Position numbers and translations under genes: made by a program. This document shows, piece by piece, positions 17,414-26,282 of a stretch of 64,000 nt of DNA. The stretch's first letter is position 1; each line of letters opens with the position of its first letter. The notes beneath the pieces are model-generated. The model made no database searches. It was not told where the DNA came from and saw only the letters and a list, made by a program, of their open reading frames with translations. Origin of the DNA: Candidatus Nitrotoga sp. HW29 (GTDB taxonomy: Bacteria > Pseudomonadota > Gammaproteobacteria > Burkholderiales > Gallionellaceae); assembly GCF_924101635.2 (NCBI RefSeq), contig NZ_CAKMAA020000013.1:36411-100410 (forward strand), given 5' to 3'.

Positions 17414-18925
17414 TCATTTTAAATGCAACAAGGGAATCAACCCAAACCATATGATATAGGTTAGCGATGCCACCATCAGCCCATCAATGCGGCCGCATAA
17501 TCGTTGCTGTCTCCAGGCACGGTAAAGCAAAAATCCGAGCAGACAAACATGGGGCAGCACCCACGGTAGTAATCCTTGAAAGCTATCGTTTACTGCCGGT
17601 TGATCCTTGATGAGCACTACGACCAATGGCGCTGCTGCGGCCAGTACCAGAGTTAGCAGCGTTGTCCAACCTAATCCCAAGCGTACCACCAAGGTGCGTT
17701 TGCCAGCTTGTTTGTCTGCTTCGAAGTCCGGGATACCCGAGAGAATAATGGCCGGCATTACCGCCAGCAGCAGCGGCAGGCTAATAAGCCAAGGAAAGGG
17801 GCTGTTCCATTCTCCGCCTTGGAATAGATAGCCGCACAGTATTACCCCGAAGCTGTGGGTGACAGCCACATTGAGTTCCCCCAGTCCACGCCAAACGAGC
17901 TTCAGCGGAGGCGCCGTATAACCCAGCCCTAACACGGTCATTACGAGTATTACGATGGGTACAGCATTGTTGCCTGCAAGATAATCCATGAGCAAGCCGG
18001 CACAGGCCGCGGCGGCCATCAATGATATTACGATGCCTGCGCGCAGTTCACCGAAACTTAGATTTTTATCCACAAGTACCCGAGAGCCGCCAGTAAAGGG
18101 GCCGTAATGGCGGTTGCGCCGGTCGCTTTCATAGTCGAACCAATCATTGGTAAATACTGTGGCTGCTTCCAGGAAGAACAGGCAGGCATAACCCAGCCAG
18201 TAGACCGATGAATTCCAGTCTCCGGTAGCCGCGGCCGCGCCCAATGCGCCGACCGTATAGGCCATCCAGGTCATCGGATAAAATTGGAGCCGTAATGCCT
18301 TGAGCCAAGCTGTGAGTTTGGTGGTAATACGGTCGAGATCGCTTGAGGCACCATGCCTTAAGGAAAAACCGAGCGCTCGGGTTTGCTCCAGCCATTGTGC
18401 CCGTTGGATTGGTTCGGAATCCTTTACTGGACCCAGCGCAAGAATGCGCGTGGTAGTGATGCCACAAAAGCCTAAAGCGGATCGCTTCATGGCATTGTGA
18501 CCGGGGGCGCGGTAGATGAATCGGTATACCCACGGTGGCATATCCAACGTGGTGATGAGATGGGCCGTCTTGCCGGTTAGTAATCCCTCGAAGTGGCCGT
18601 CGTCACGTTCTCTGAAAGCAAATCCCGGCAACAGTATTCGGTCTAGGAATCCTTTAAGGCGAGCCGGCCCGACTCCCCACCAGGCAGGATAGATAAAGGT
18701 TATGTGATCTGCCCACGTGATGAGCTGCAAGGCGCGTTCGAGGCCAGGTTCCAGTGGTTGATCCCGCGGCGAGACCGGGTGTACGTCAAGGTCGAAATCG
18801 ATCGCCCCCAAATCGATCTTCTCAATTTCCATACCGGCCGCCAGCGCGCCATTTTCATAGGCGTTTGCAAGTGCGGAACACAGGCTGGGACTACGCGGAT
18901 GTCCCAAAATTACAAGTACCTTCAT
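17414..18925 (-). CDS. Fusion of NAD(P)H:quinone-reductase-like domain with UbiA-family prenyltransferase
   Basis: A 503-residue two-domain protein. Residues 1-200 resemble the flavodoxin-fold NQO/MdaB/KefF reductases (MKVLVILGHPRSPSLCSAL, FIYPAWWGVGPARLKGFLDR, LTGKTAHLITT). From about 212 there are some eight membrane helices with both prenyl-diphosphate metal sites: N260-D268 in NDWFDYESD and D400-K409 in DFEADKQAGK, with spacing like MenA. Each half alone is a known family. The fusion suggests that one protein reduces and prenylates an aromatic or quinone substrate at the membrane, but the substrate is not known. Menaquinone or plastoquinone-like synthesis genes are not nearby. Its 3' end is 188 bases from the next minus-strand start. 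Confidence 0.85.
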   Translation of the reverse strand: MKVLVILGHPRSPSLCSALANAYENGALAAGMEIEKIDLGAIDFDLDVHPVSPRDQPLEPGLERALQLITWADHITFIYPAWWGVGPARLKGFLDRILLPGFAFRERDDGHFEGLLTGKTAHLITTLDMPPWVYRFIYRAPGHNAMKRSALGFCGITTTRILALGPVKDSEPIQRAQWLEQTRALGFSLRHGASSDLDRITTKLTAWLKALRLQFYPMTWMAYTVGALGAAAATGDWNSSVYWLGYACLFFLEAATVFTNDWFDYESDRRNRHYGPFTGGSRVLVDKNLSFGELRAGIVISLMAAAACAGLLMDYLAGNNAVPIVILVMTVLGLGYTAPPLKLVWRGLGELNVAVTHSFGVILCGYLFQGGEWNSPFPWLISLPLLLAVMPAIILSGIPDFEADKQAGKRTLVVRLGLGWTTLLTLVLAAAAPLVVVLIKDQPAVNDSFQGLLPWVLPHVCLLGFLLYRAWRQQRLCGRIDGLMVASLTYIIWFGLIPLLHLK

Positions 18926-19017
18926 GGCGCCATCACTCGATTTCTAAATTTTATCCATAGATTATGCTGTTCGGTGCATATCATCTGGTTTTGTTGTATC
19001 AGTGTAGGATCGTCTGT

Positions 19018-19132
19018 TAAGGAAACGCTGATTAATTTGTCATCCCCGCGAAAGCGGGGATCCAGCTTATTGATTTAACCGGGTTCCCGCTTTCGCGGGA
19101 ACGACGATTGTGAATTAATCAGTATTTCCTTA
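19018..19132. repeat. 115-bp MITE-like inverted-repeat element
   Basis: The ends TAAGGAAACGCTGATTAATT and AATTAATCAGTATTTCCTTA are inverted copies with two mismatches. Inside are two hairpins, CCCCGCGAAAGCGGGG (19043-19058) and GTTCCCGCTTTCGCGGGAAC (about 19083-19102). The CCCGCGAAAGCGGG core is a familiar dispersed repeat in many proteobacteria. It has no coding capacity. It lies between the starts-outward fusion gene and the 3' end of cld, so it may also act as a terminator for cld. Confidence 0.8.
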
Positions 19133-19146
19133 AGTATTTTAAAAAA

Positions 19147-20124
<978 letters not shown>

Positions 20125-20139
20125 TCAATAAAATCATAA

Positions 20140-20339
20140 TTAGCTTCTGAGTGCGGGCAGTGGTTCGGTTTTGGGGATAAATCGCAGCGCTACACCATTA
20201 TTGCACCAGCGCTCATTGCGTGGCGGTGGGCCGTCGTCAAACAAATGGCCTTGGTGGCCGCCTTGTTGCGCGAACAAGCCGAAATTAGAGGGAGCGTGGT
20301 CAGCAGGACACGATTTTGTAGTACGGTACGTCGCTTCAT
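20140..20339 (-). pseudogene. msrB: Decayed exported methionine-sulfoxide reductase B
   Basis: Reading leftward, GAAGGA is followed by ATG at 20339 and MKRRTVLQNRVLLTTLPL then ISAC, a lipoprotein/Tat-like signal that stays open for only 48 codons. In another frame of the same strand, ending at TAA 20140-20142, comes GHLFDDGPPPRNERWCNNGV followed by ALRFIPK. This is the MsrB C-terminus (family: GHVFDDGP...RYCxNSxALxF) and includes the catalytic-Cys position. The central 80-90 residues, including the zinc-binding CxxC motifs, are missing and the two ends are out of frame. It was probably an exported MsrB that repaired oxidised methionine in the envelope, and it lies directly upstream of cld on the same strand. 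Confidence 0.7.
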
Positions 20340-20553
20340 GGAAATTCCTTCAGAAAGTTTGGAAGATTTGACTGTGTACCCGCATTATCGTTCTCAAGGT
20401 CCGAATTGGCTGCCATTTGTGCAGATTACCTTTTGAAAAACGGGCGATGTCAATCCGATTATCTGCTGCCCATGATAGCAGTGGCAAAATGAAACGGGCA
20501 GGCGTGAGAATAAACTGTGTGAAATATTGTACCGTTCGATACAATTAAATTTC

Positions 20554-20634
20554 GCGGATTCAAGTTCGAAGTGCAACAGCTAATGCTGGCTGGGTATAGC
20601 GCATCTCCACCCCGAATAGTACTTTATGTGGTGC
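20554..20634 (-). mobile_element. Remnant of an IS transposase gene (C-terminal tail)
   Basis: On the minus strand a frame reads APHKVLFGVEM and on to AVALRT with a TGA at 20560-20562. A terminal VALRT/VALQT after a PHEV-like motif is common in IS30-family transposases. The 53 bases 20554-20606 match the last 53 bases of the window (63948-64000) with about three differences, so both come from the same element family. No terminal repeat or further transposase is visible here. The downstream aminotransferase gene starts inside the flank of this remnant. Confidence 0.55.
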
Positions 20635-20666
20635 CCTGTCAGAAGCAACAGCCCGGGAGAAATTAC

Positions 20667-21839
20667 GTGAGCAGCAGTTTTGATCGCGACATCAATCGTG
20701 CCGGTACCGCCAGTGTCAAATATGACGGGCGGAAAAATATGTTTGGCACAGACGAGGTTATCCCGTTGTGGATTGCCGATATGGATTTTGCCGCTCCGCC
20801 CGCCGTGACCCGCGCCCTCGCCGAGCGCACCGCTCATCCCGTGTATGGTTACACCCGGTACCCGGACAGCTTGTACGAATCGTTGATAAATTGGCTGAAG
20901 CGCCGCCACGGCTGGGAGGTGCAGCGCGAGTGGATCATGATGTGCCCCGGCGTAGTGCCTTCGCTGCACGCCGCTATTATGGCTTTTGTCGAGCCAGGTG
21001 AATCGGTCATCGTACAACCGCCCGTGTATTTTCCATTTTTTTCGGCGGTTACAAACACTGATAGAAAGCTGTTGCAAAATCCGCTGCACCTGGAAAACGG
21101 CCACTATGCAATCGATTTCGATCATCTGGAACAGTGTGCAGCACAGGCGCGTTTGCTGTTGTTATGCTCACCACACAACCCGGTTGGCAGGGTATGGCAC
21201 AAGCCGGAATTGGAGCGCCTCCTGCAAATCGCAAAAAAATACGATCTATTTATATTGTCAGACGAAATCCACGCCGACTTGATCTATCCCGAAAATAAAC
21301 ACACCACGCTGGCAATGCTGGCAGAAAACTCGGCCCACATCCTTACTGCCGTCGCACCCAGCAAAACATTCAATATCCCGGGGCTGAATCTTTCCGCACT
21401 CATTGTGCCAGACCCTAAGCATCGTGCGGCTGTCACCCGAATATTCGACAGAATGCACATCAGCGCATCCAATCCCTTTAGTATCGTCGCTTTTGAAGCC
21501 GCCTACCGGGAAGGTGAAAAATGGCTGGATGAGTTACTGGCCTATCTGCGGGATACGCGGGATTACGTCGAAAATTACCTGGCCACCCATCTCCCGAAAA
21601 TTCGGCTTATCAAACCAGATGGCACCTACCTGCTATGGCTTGATTGCCGCGCCCTGGGGATGAGCGATGCGCAACTCAAGCACTTTTTTGTGCATGAAGC
21701 GGGGGTAGGTATGAGTCCCGGTGTTTTGTTTGGCGAGGGCGGTAGTGGATTCATGCGCATGAATATCGCCGCACCTCGCCATGTCATTGTGGCTGCCCTG
21801 GAAAATATCAGGAAAGCGGATCGTGAAGCCGGGCGATGA
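20667..21839 (+). CDS. PLP-dependent aminotransferase, MalY/PatB type (putative cystathionine beta-lyase)
   Basis: The GTG at 20667, preceded by GGGAGA, gives 390 residues with the family N-terminus (FDRDINRAGTASVKYDG). A longer open frame upstream would start inside an IS remnant. MalY/PatB proteins are fold-type I PLP enzymes that cleave cystathionine or other cysteine conjugates to pyruvate, ammonia and a thiol. Conserved parts are PLWIADMDFAAPPAV, the cofactor-binding CSPHNPVGRVW, the aspartate in ILSDEIHADL, the PLP lysine in APSKTFNIPGL, and the C-terminal arginine in GFMRMNIA. It is monocistronic between the cld region and the propeller cluster. It might supply sulfide or homocysteine. 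Confidence 0.88.
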   Translation: MSSSFDRDINRAGTASVKYDGRKNMFGTDEVIPLWIADMDFAAPPAVTRALAERTAHPVYGYTRYPDSLYESLINWLKRRHGWEVQREWIMMCPGVVPSLHAAIMAFVEPGESVIVQPPVYFPFFSAVTNTDRKLLQNPLHLENGHYAIDFDHLEQCAAQARLLLLCSPHNPVGRVWHKPELERLLQIAKKYDLFILSDEIHADLIYPENKHTTLAMLAENSAHILTAVAPSKTFNIPGLNLSALIVPDPKHRAAVTRIFDRMHISASNPFSIVAFEAAYREGEKWLDELLAYLRDTRDYVENYLATHLPKIRLIKPDGTYLLWLDCRALGMSDAQLKHFFVHEAGVGMSPGVLFGEGGSGFMRMNIAAPRHVIVAALENIRKADREAGR

Positions 21840-21938
21840 ATAAAGAATAGGGTTCAGATCTCAGCCCTTATCCTGGTGACTTCACCGTTACATGAGGGAC
21901 GGCGCGCACCTTATTAGTCATCGCCCGGTACGTCCCGA

Positions 21939-23153
21939 TTAGCAAGAAAGTTTGCGTCGCCAAACCGCGGCAGCCCCAACTAGTGCCAACGCGAGCAAGA
22001 TGAAGCCTATTGGCGACAGTGTCGGAATTGAAACGACGGCAGGTGGCGCAAGATCGGGGGTGACGGTGATGGAATAAGGAAATGCCCCGGTGGCGACGGA
22101 AGGGCCTGCCACCGGTGTCAGTGCCCCGGTACCGGCAGCGATGGAGTAGGCCGAGATGGTGTTATTGCCTGCGTTCGCCACATAGGCGAAGGCGCCGTTC
22201 GGACTGACGATGATGGAATAAGAACCTGTCCCAGTGGTGAAGGGAGAGCCTGCCATCGGTGTCAGCACCCCGCCACTGGTGATGGCGAAGGCCAAGATCC
22301 TATTACTGCTTATGTTCGTTACATAGGCGTAGGACCCGTTCGGGCTGATGGCGATGGAACTAGGGCGTGGTGGTGGTGACATGGGAGGAGCGAAAGGAGA
22401 GCCTGCCACTGGCGTCAGCGCCCCGGTGCCGGGGGTGATGGAGTAGGCCGAGACGCTGCCATTGTTGGTTCCGTTTGCCACATAAGCGAAGGCTCCATTC
22501 GGGCTGACGGTGACGAAGCGAGGGTTCGCTTCAGTGGCGACGGCAAGGCCTGTCGGTGTCAGCGTCCCGGTGTCGGCGGCGACGGAGTAGGTCGAGACGG
22601 TGTTATCGCCTGCGTTCGTCACATAGGCGAATGCGCCGTTCGGGCTGACGATAATGGAATAAGGAGATGTCCCGGTGGTGAAGGGTGAACCCGACACCTG
22701 CGTCAGAGCCCCGGTGCTGGCATTGATAGTGTAGGCCGAGACGCCACCACCATTATTCGTCACATAGGCGAATGCGCCGTTCGGGCTGACGGTGACGGAG
22801 TTAGGATTTGATCCGGTGGGGAAGGGAGAGTCTGCCACTGGCGTCAGTGCGCCAGTGCTGGCATTGATAGTGTAGGCCGAGACGCCGCCACCATTGTTCG
22901 CCACATAGGCGAATGCCCTGTTCGGGCTGACGGTGACGGAAACAGGATTTGTTCCGGCAGTGAAGGGAGAGCCCGTCACCGGCGTCAGCACCCCAGTGCT
23001 GGCATTGATAGCGTAGGCCGAGACGGTGCCCTCGCTTCGGTTCGCCACATAGGCGAAGGACAACGCCCAAGTCTGACCAACGATCCCAAGCAGGCCGATG
23101 AGTGCAAACAGGAATGCTTGGGTGTAGTGCCTACGACGACTCTGCTGGAACAT
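21939..23153 (-). CDS. Secreted seven-bladed beta-propeller protein with IPTL-CTERM tail (copy 1)
   Basis: A 404-residue product. A signal peptide (FLFALIGLLGIVGQTWA, ends near 31) is followed by seven repeats of about 45 residues with the pattern VSPNGAFAYVTN...VSAY.I...TGALTPVAGSPF, starting with LSFAYVANRSEG. This is the YVTN/lactonase-like seven-bladed propeller. The C-terminus is an IPTL-CTERM sorting signal: IPTLSPIGFILLALALVG, then RRK. Such tails are recognised by exosortase-type enzymes (XrtH group), which cut and attach the protein to the cell surface. AAGGAGAG precedes the ATG. Only 110 bases separate it from copy 2 upstream and no copy of the shared promoter is present, so it is probably co-transcribed with copy 2. 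Confidence 0.88.
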   Translation of the reverse strand: MFQQSRRRHYTQAFLFALIGLLGIVGQTWALSFAYVANRSEGTVSAYAINASTGVLTPVTGSPFTAGTNPVSVTVSPNRAFAYVANNGGGVSAYTINASTGALTPVADSPFPTGSNPNSVTVSPNGAFAYVTNNGGGVSAYTINASTGALTQVSGSPFTTGTSPYSIIVSPNGAFAYVTNAGDNTVSTYSVAADTGTLTPTGLAVATEANPRFVTVSPNGAFAYVANGTNNGSVSAYSITPGTGALTPVAGSPFAPPMSPPPRPSSIAISPNGSYAYVTNISSNRILAFAITSGGVLTPMAGSPFTTGTGSYSIIVSPNGAFAYVANAGNNTISAYSIAAGTGALTPVAGPSVATGAFPYSITVTPDLAPPAVVSIPTLSPIGFILLALALVGAAAVWRRKLSC

Positions 23154-23263
23154 TTTTCTCTCCTTTTTCCCGGTTAACTGTGATTAACTTGCTTCTGTTG
23201 AATGTGTTTTGTTATGCGGCGGATGATGTGTTTTGTGTGCCCAACCTTCACCCCCACGGCTTA

Positions 23264-24496
23264 TCAGAAAAATCTGCGCCGCTGGGCTGCAACAGCCACG
23301 ATCAACATCAACGCGAGCAAGATGAAGCCTGTCGGCGACAGTGTCGGGATTGAAATCACGGCAGGCACTGGTGCAGGCGCAAGATCGGGTGTGACAGTGA
23401 CGGAATAAGGAAATGATCCGGTGAGGAAGGGCGAGTCTGCCACCGGTGTCAATATTCCGGTACCGGCGGTGATGGAGTAGGCCGAGACGTTGCTACTGAT
23501 CCAGTTCGCTACATAGACGAATGCGCCGTTCGGGCTGACGGTGACGGAAAAAGGAGCTGCCCCGGTGGTAAAGGGAGAGCCTGCCACCGGCGTCAGCACC
23601 CCCGTGCCGGCATTGATGGTGAAGGCCGAGACGCTGTTACTCTCTGAGTTTGCCACATAGGCGAATGCGCCGTTTGGGCTGACGGTGACGGAGTTAGGGC
23701 TCGCCCCACCGGTGGCGAAGGGAGAGCCTGCCACCGGCGTCAGCACGCCGGTGTTGGCGGCGATGGAGTAGGCCGAAACGCCATCACTACCCATACTATT
23801 ACTATTCGCTACGTAAATGAATGCGCCGTTCGGGCTGACGGTGACGGAATAAGGACTTGGTCCGGCGATGAAGGGCGAGCCTGCTACCGGCGTCAGTGCG
23901 CCGGTGCCGGGGGCGATGGAGTAGGCCGAGATGGTGTCACTGCCTTTGTTCGCCACAAAGGCGAATGCGCCGTTCGGGCTGACGGTGACAGAGGCAGGAG
24001 ACGTCCCGATACCGGTAGTAAAGGGCGAGCCCGCCACCTGCGTCAGCACTCCGGTGCCGGGGGCGATAGTGTATGCCGAGATGTTGTGACTGCCTTGGTT
24101 CGCCACAAAGGCGAATGCGCCGTTCGGGCTGACGGTGACGGAGTTAGGGTTTGATCCGGCGGCGAAAGGAGAGCCTGCAACCTGCGTCAGCGCTCCAGTA
24201 CTGGGGGTGATCGTGTAGGCCGAGACGCCGCCGCCATTGTTCGCCACAAAGGCGAATGCGCCGTTCGGGCTGACGGTGACGGAACGAGGCGCTGGCCCGG
24301 TGGCGAAGGGAGAGCCTGCTACCTCTGTCAGCGCTCCGGTACCGGCATTGATGGAGTAGGCCGAGACGGTGTTGTTGCCTTCGTTTGCCACATAGACAAA
24401 GGACAGCGCCCAAGTTTGTCCAACGATTCCAAACAGGCCGATGAATGCAAACAGGAATGCTTGGGTGTAGTGCCTACGGTGACGCTGTTGGAACAT
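23264..24496 (-). CDS. Secreted seven-bladed beta-propeller protein with IPTL-CTERM tail (copy 2)
   Basis: A 410-residue paralogue of copies 1, 3 and 4. It has the same signal peptide (MFQQRHRRHYTQAFLFAFIG), seven blades (LSFVYVANEGNN plus six VSPNGAF[AIV][YF]VAN strands), and the sorting tail IPTLSPTGFILLALMLIV ending AQRRRFF. The repeat loops vary (NNGGG, NQGSH, NKGSD, NSNSMGSD, NSESN, NWISSN) while the strands are nearly constant, as expected for a scaffold with variable surface loops. There is no catalytic motif, and relation to phosphogluconolactonase is by fold only. The promoter at 24652-24679 and a long leader lie upstream. It is the probable first gene of a two-gene unit with copy 1. 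Confidence 0.88.
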   Translation of the reverse strand: MFQQRHRRHYTQAFLFAFIGLFGIVGQTWALSFVYVANEGNNTVSAYSINAGTGALTEVAGSPFATGPAPRSVTVSPNGAFAFVANNGGGVSAYTITPSTGALTQVAGSPFAAGSNPNSVTVSPNGAFAFVANQGSHNISAYTIAPGTGVLTQVAGSPFTTGIGTSPASVTVSPNGAFAFVANKGSDTISAYSIAPGTGALTPVAGSPFIAGPSPYSVTVSPNGAFIYVANSNSMGSDGVSAYSIAANTGVLTPVAGSPFATGGASPNSVTVSPNGAFAYVANSESNSVSAFTINAGTGVLTPVAGSPFTTGAAPFSVTVSPNGAFVYVANWISSNVSAYSITAGTGILTPVADSPFLTGSFPYSVTVTPDLAPAPVPAVISIPTLSPTGFILLALMLIVAVAAQRRRFF

Positions 24497-24766
24497 GGTG
24501 TTTCTTCCCTATTTTATTGTCAATTGCGATTAATATAATTCTGTTACATGCGTTTTTCTATGGAGCGGATGCACGCTAAAAGTATTTACTAAAAAATCAG
24601 GCAAGGCTGGTATGAGTTTACGAGTCAAGCACTTGGCATAATAGTATCGAGAATATAATGACATAACTGCACAAGTCAAATTTAGCTTATCTTTTTTTAA
24701 AGCGCGTTGTTGATATCACCGAAAACGACAAAATTGCCAACCGCGGGCATGGTCGAATTGCCATAC
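24497..24766. repeat. Duplicated upstream region of propeller gene copy 2
   Basis: About 270 bases that can be aligned by eye along their whole length with 27510-27777 upstream of copy 4, for example AAAAAATCAGGCAAG, GAGAATATAATGACATA, GCAAGTCAAATTTA and CAACCGCGGGCATGGTCGA. It holds the leader, the promoter and about 85 bases upstream of the promoter. There is no gene in it. Confidence 0.85.
24652..24679 (-). promoter_or_regulatory. Predicted sigma70 promoter of propeller gene copy 2
   Basis: On the minus strand the -35 TTGACT (24674-24679) and -10 TATATT (24652-24657) are separated by 16 bases. The same boxes and spacing recur before copy 4. Transcription would begin near 24645, leaving an untranslated leader of about 150 bases before the ATG at 24496. 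Confidence 0.6.
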
Positions 24767-24821
24767 GATATTGCGACGAATGAGGTAATTTTCTTGTCCC
24801 CAATCTTCATCCCGCGGCTTA

Positions 24822-26054
24822 TCAGAAAAATCCGCGTCGTTGAACTGCAACAGCCACGACCAGCGCCAGCGCGAGCAAGATGAAGCCTGTCGGTGACAGC
24901 GTCGGGATTGAAGCCACGGTAGGAACAGGCGCAGGAACAGGCGCAGGAACAGGCGCAAGATCGGGGGTGACGGTGACGGAGGTAGGAGCTGATCCGGTGG
25001 TGACGGATGGGCCTGCCACCGGTGTCAGCACTCCGGTGCCGGTAGTGATAGTGTAGGCCGAGACGGTGTTATTGCCTGCGTTCGCTACATAGACGAAGGC
25101 GCCGTTCGGACTGACGCTGACGGAGACGGGAGCAGATCCGGTGATGACGGATGGGCCTGCCACCGGTGTCAGTACCCCGGTACCGGCAGTGATAGTGTAG
25201 GCCGAGACGGTGTTATTGCCTGCGTTCGCCACATAGGCAAAGGCGCCGTTCGGACTGATGGTGATGGAGGTCGGAGATATCCCGGTAACAACGGGAGGGC
25301 CTGCCACCGGTGTCAGCACCCCGGTGCCGGCATTGATAGTGTAGGCCGAGATGGTGTTATTGCCTGCGTTCGCCACATAGGCAAAGGCGCCGTTCGGACT
25401 GACGGTGACGGAGGTCGGAGATATCCCGGTAGCAACGGGAGGGCCTGCCACTGGTGTCAGCGCCCCGGTGCCGGCATTGATGGAGTAGGCCGAGATGGTG
25501 GTATTGAAAACATTCGCCACATAGGCGAATGCGCTGTTCGGGCTGACGGTGATGGAATAAGGACCTGCCCCAGTGGTGACGGATGGGCCTGCCACCGGTG
25601 TAAGAGCGCCAGTGCCGGCAGTGATGGAGTAGGCCGAGATGGTGCTGCTGCCTATGTTCGTCACATAGACAAAGGCGCCGTTCGGGCTGACGGTGATGGA
25701 ATAAGGATTCACTCCGGCGGCGACAGCTGGGCCTGCCACCGGCGTCAATACCCCGGTATCGGCATCGATGGAGTAGGCCGAGACGGTGTCACTGTCTTGG
25801 TTCGCCACATAGGCGAAGGCGCCGTTTGGGCTGACGGTGACGGAATAAGGACCTGTCTCCGTGGTGACAGCTGGGCCTGCCACCGGTGTCAATGCCCCGG
25901 TGCCGGGGGCGATGGAGTAGGCCGAGACGGTGTCACTGGAATAATTTGTCACATAGACGAAGGACAGTGCCCAAGTCTGGCCAACGATCCCAAACAGGCC
26001 GATGAGTGCAAACAGCAATGCTTGGGTGTAATGCCTACGACTCTGCTGGAACAT
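24822..26054 (-). CDS. Secreted seven-bladed beta-propeller protein with IPTL-CTERM tail (copy 3)
   Basis: A 410-residue paralogue with a signal peptide (ALLFALIGLFGIVGQTWA), seven blades and the sorting tail IPTLSPTGFILLALALVV ending QRRGFF. Its last three blades are almost identical (YVANAGNN repeated), which points to recent repeat expansion inside the gene. A proline-rich linker made of four PAPVPAPVP units joins the propeller to the sorting signal; the DNA there is a short tandem repeat (GGCGCAGGAACA, about 24921-24960). AAGGAGGAAACACC precedes the ATG. The 228 bases upstream lack the shared promoter, so it is probably read through from copy 4. Confidence 0.88.
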   Translation of the reverse strand: MFQQSRRHYTQALLFALIGLFGIVGQTWALSFVYVTNYSSDTVSAYSIAPGTGALTPVAGPAVTTETGPYSVTVSPNGAFAYVANQDSDTVSAYSIDADTGVLTPVAGPAVAAGVNPYSITVSPNGAFVYVTNIGSSTISAYSITAGTGALTPVAGPSVTTGAGPYSITVSPNSAFAYVANVFNTTISAYSINAGTGALTPVAGPPVATGISPTSVTVSPNGAFAYVANAGNNTISAYTINAGTGVLTPVAGPPVVTGISPTSITISPNGAFAYVANAGNNTVSAYTITAGTGVLTPVAGPSVITGSAPVSVSVSPNGAFVYVANAGNNTVSAYTITTGTGVLTPVAGPSVTTGSAPTSVTVTPDLAPVPAPVPAPVPTVASIPTLSPTGFILLALALVVAVAVQRRGFF

Positions 26055-26220
26055 GGTGTTTCCTCCTTGTTCAGTTGTTAACTGCGATTAGTATGATTCG
26101 CTACTCCAAATTAATTGGAATCGGATTTCGCCCGGAACCTGTACATATTCAAGTAGTTAGCAAAAATGAGCTTATAGGCCTATACGCTTGCAGGAGGCCG
26201 TGTGCTATTTGGTGATTGTT

Positions 26221-26263
26221 CCCGCGCGCATGTATACCATGTTGAACCCCAGCTACGCGCGGG
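26221..26263. other. Inverted repeat between propeller copies 3 and 4
   Basis: CCCGCGCG (26221-26228) and CGCGCGGG (26256-26263) can form an 8-bp stem with a 27-base loop just after the stop of copy 4 (minus strand). There is no T run on the minus strand. It may be a processing or partial-termination hairpin between copies 4 and 3. Confidence 0.35.
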
Positions 26264-26282
26264 TGGCGCGTATTTTATAAAG

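Noticed and set aside
22801..24413. Open minus-strand frames inside the propeller genes in a shifted frame (for example 22801-23070 and 24144-24413) that look alike
   Set aside because: They are out-of-frame shadows of the blade repeats and lack start signals; their similarity follows from the DNA repeats.
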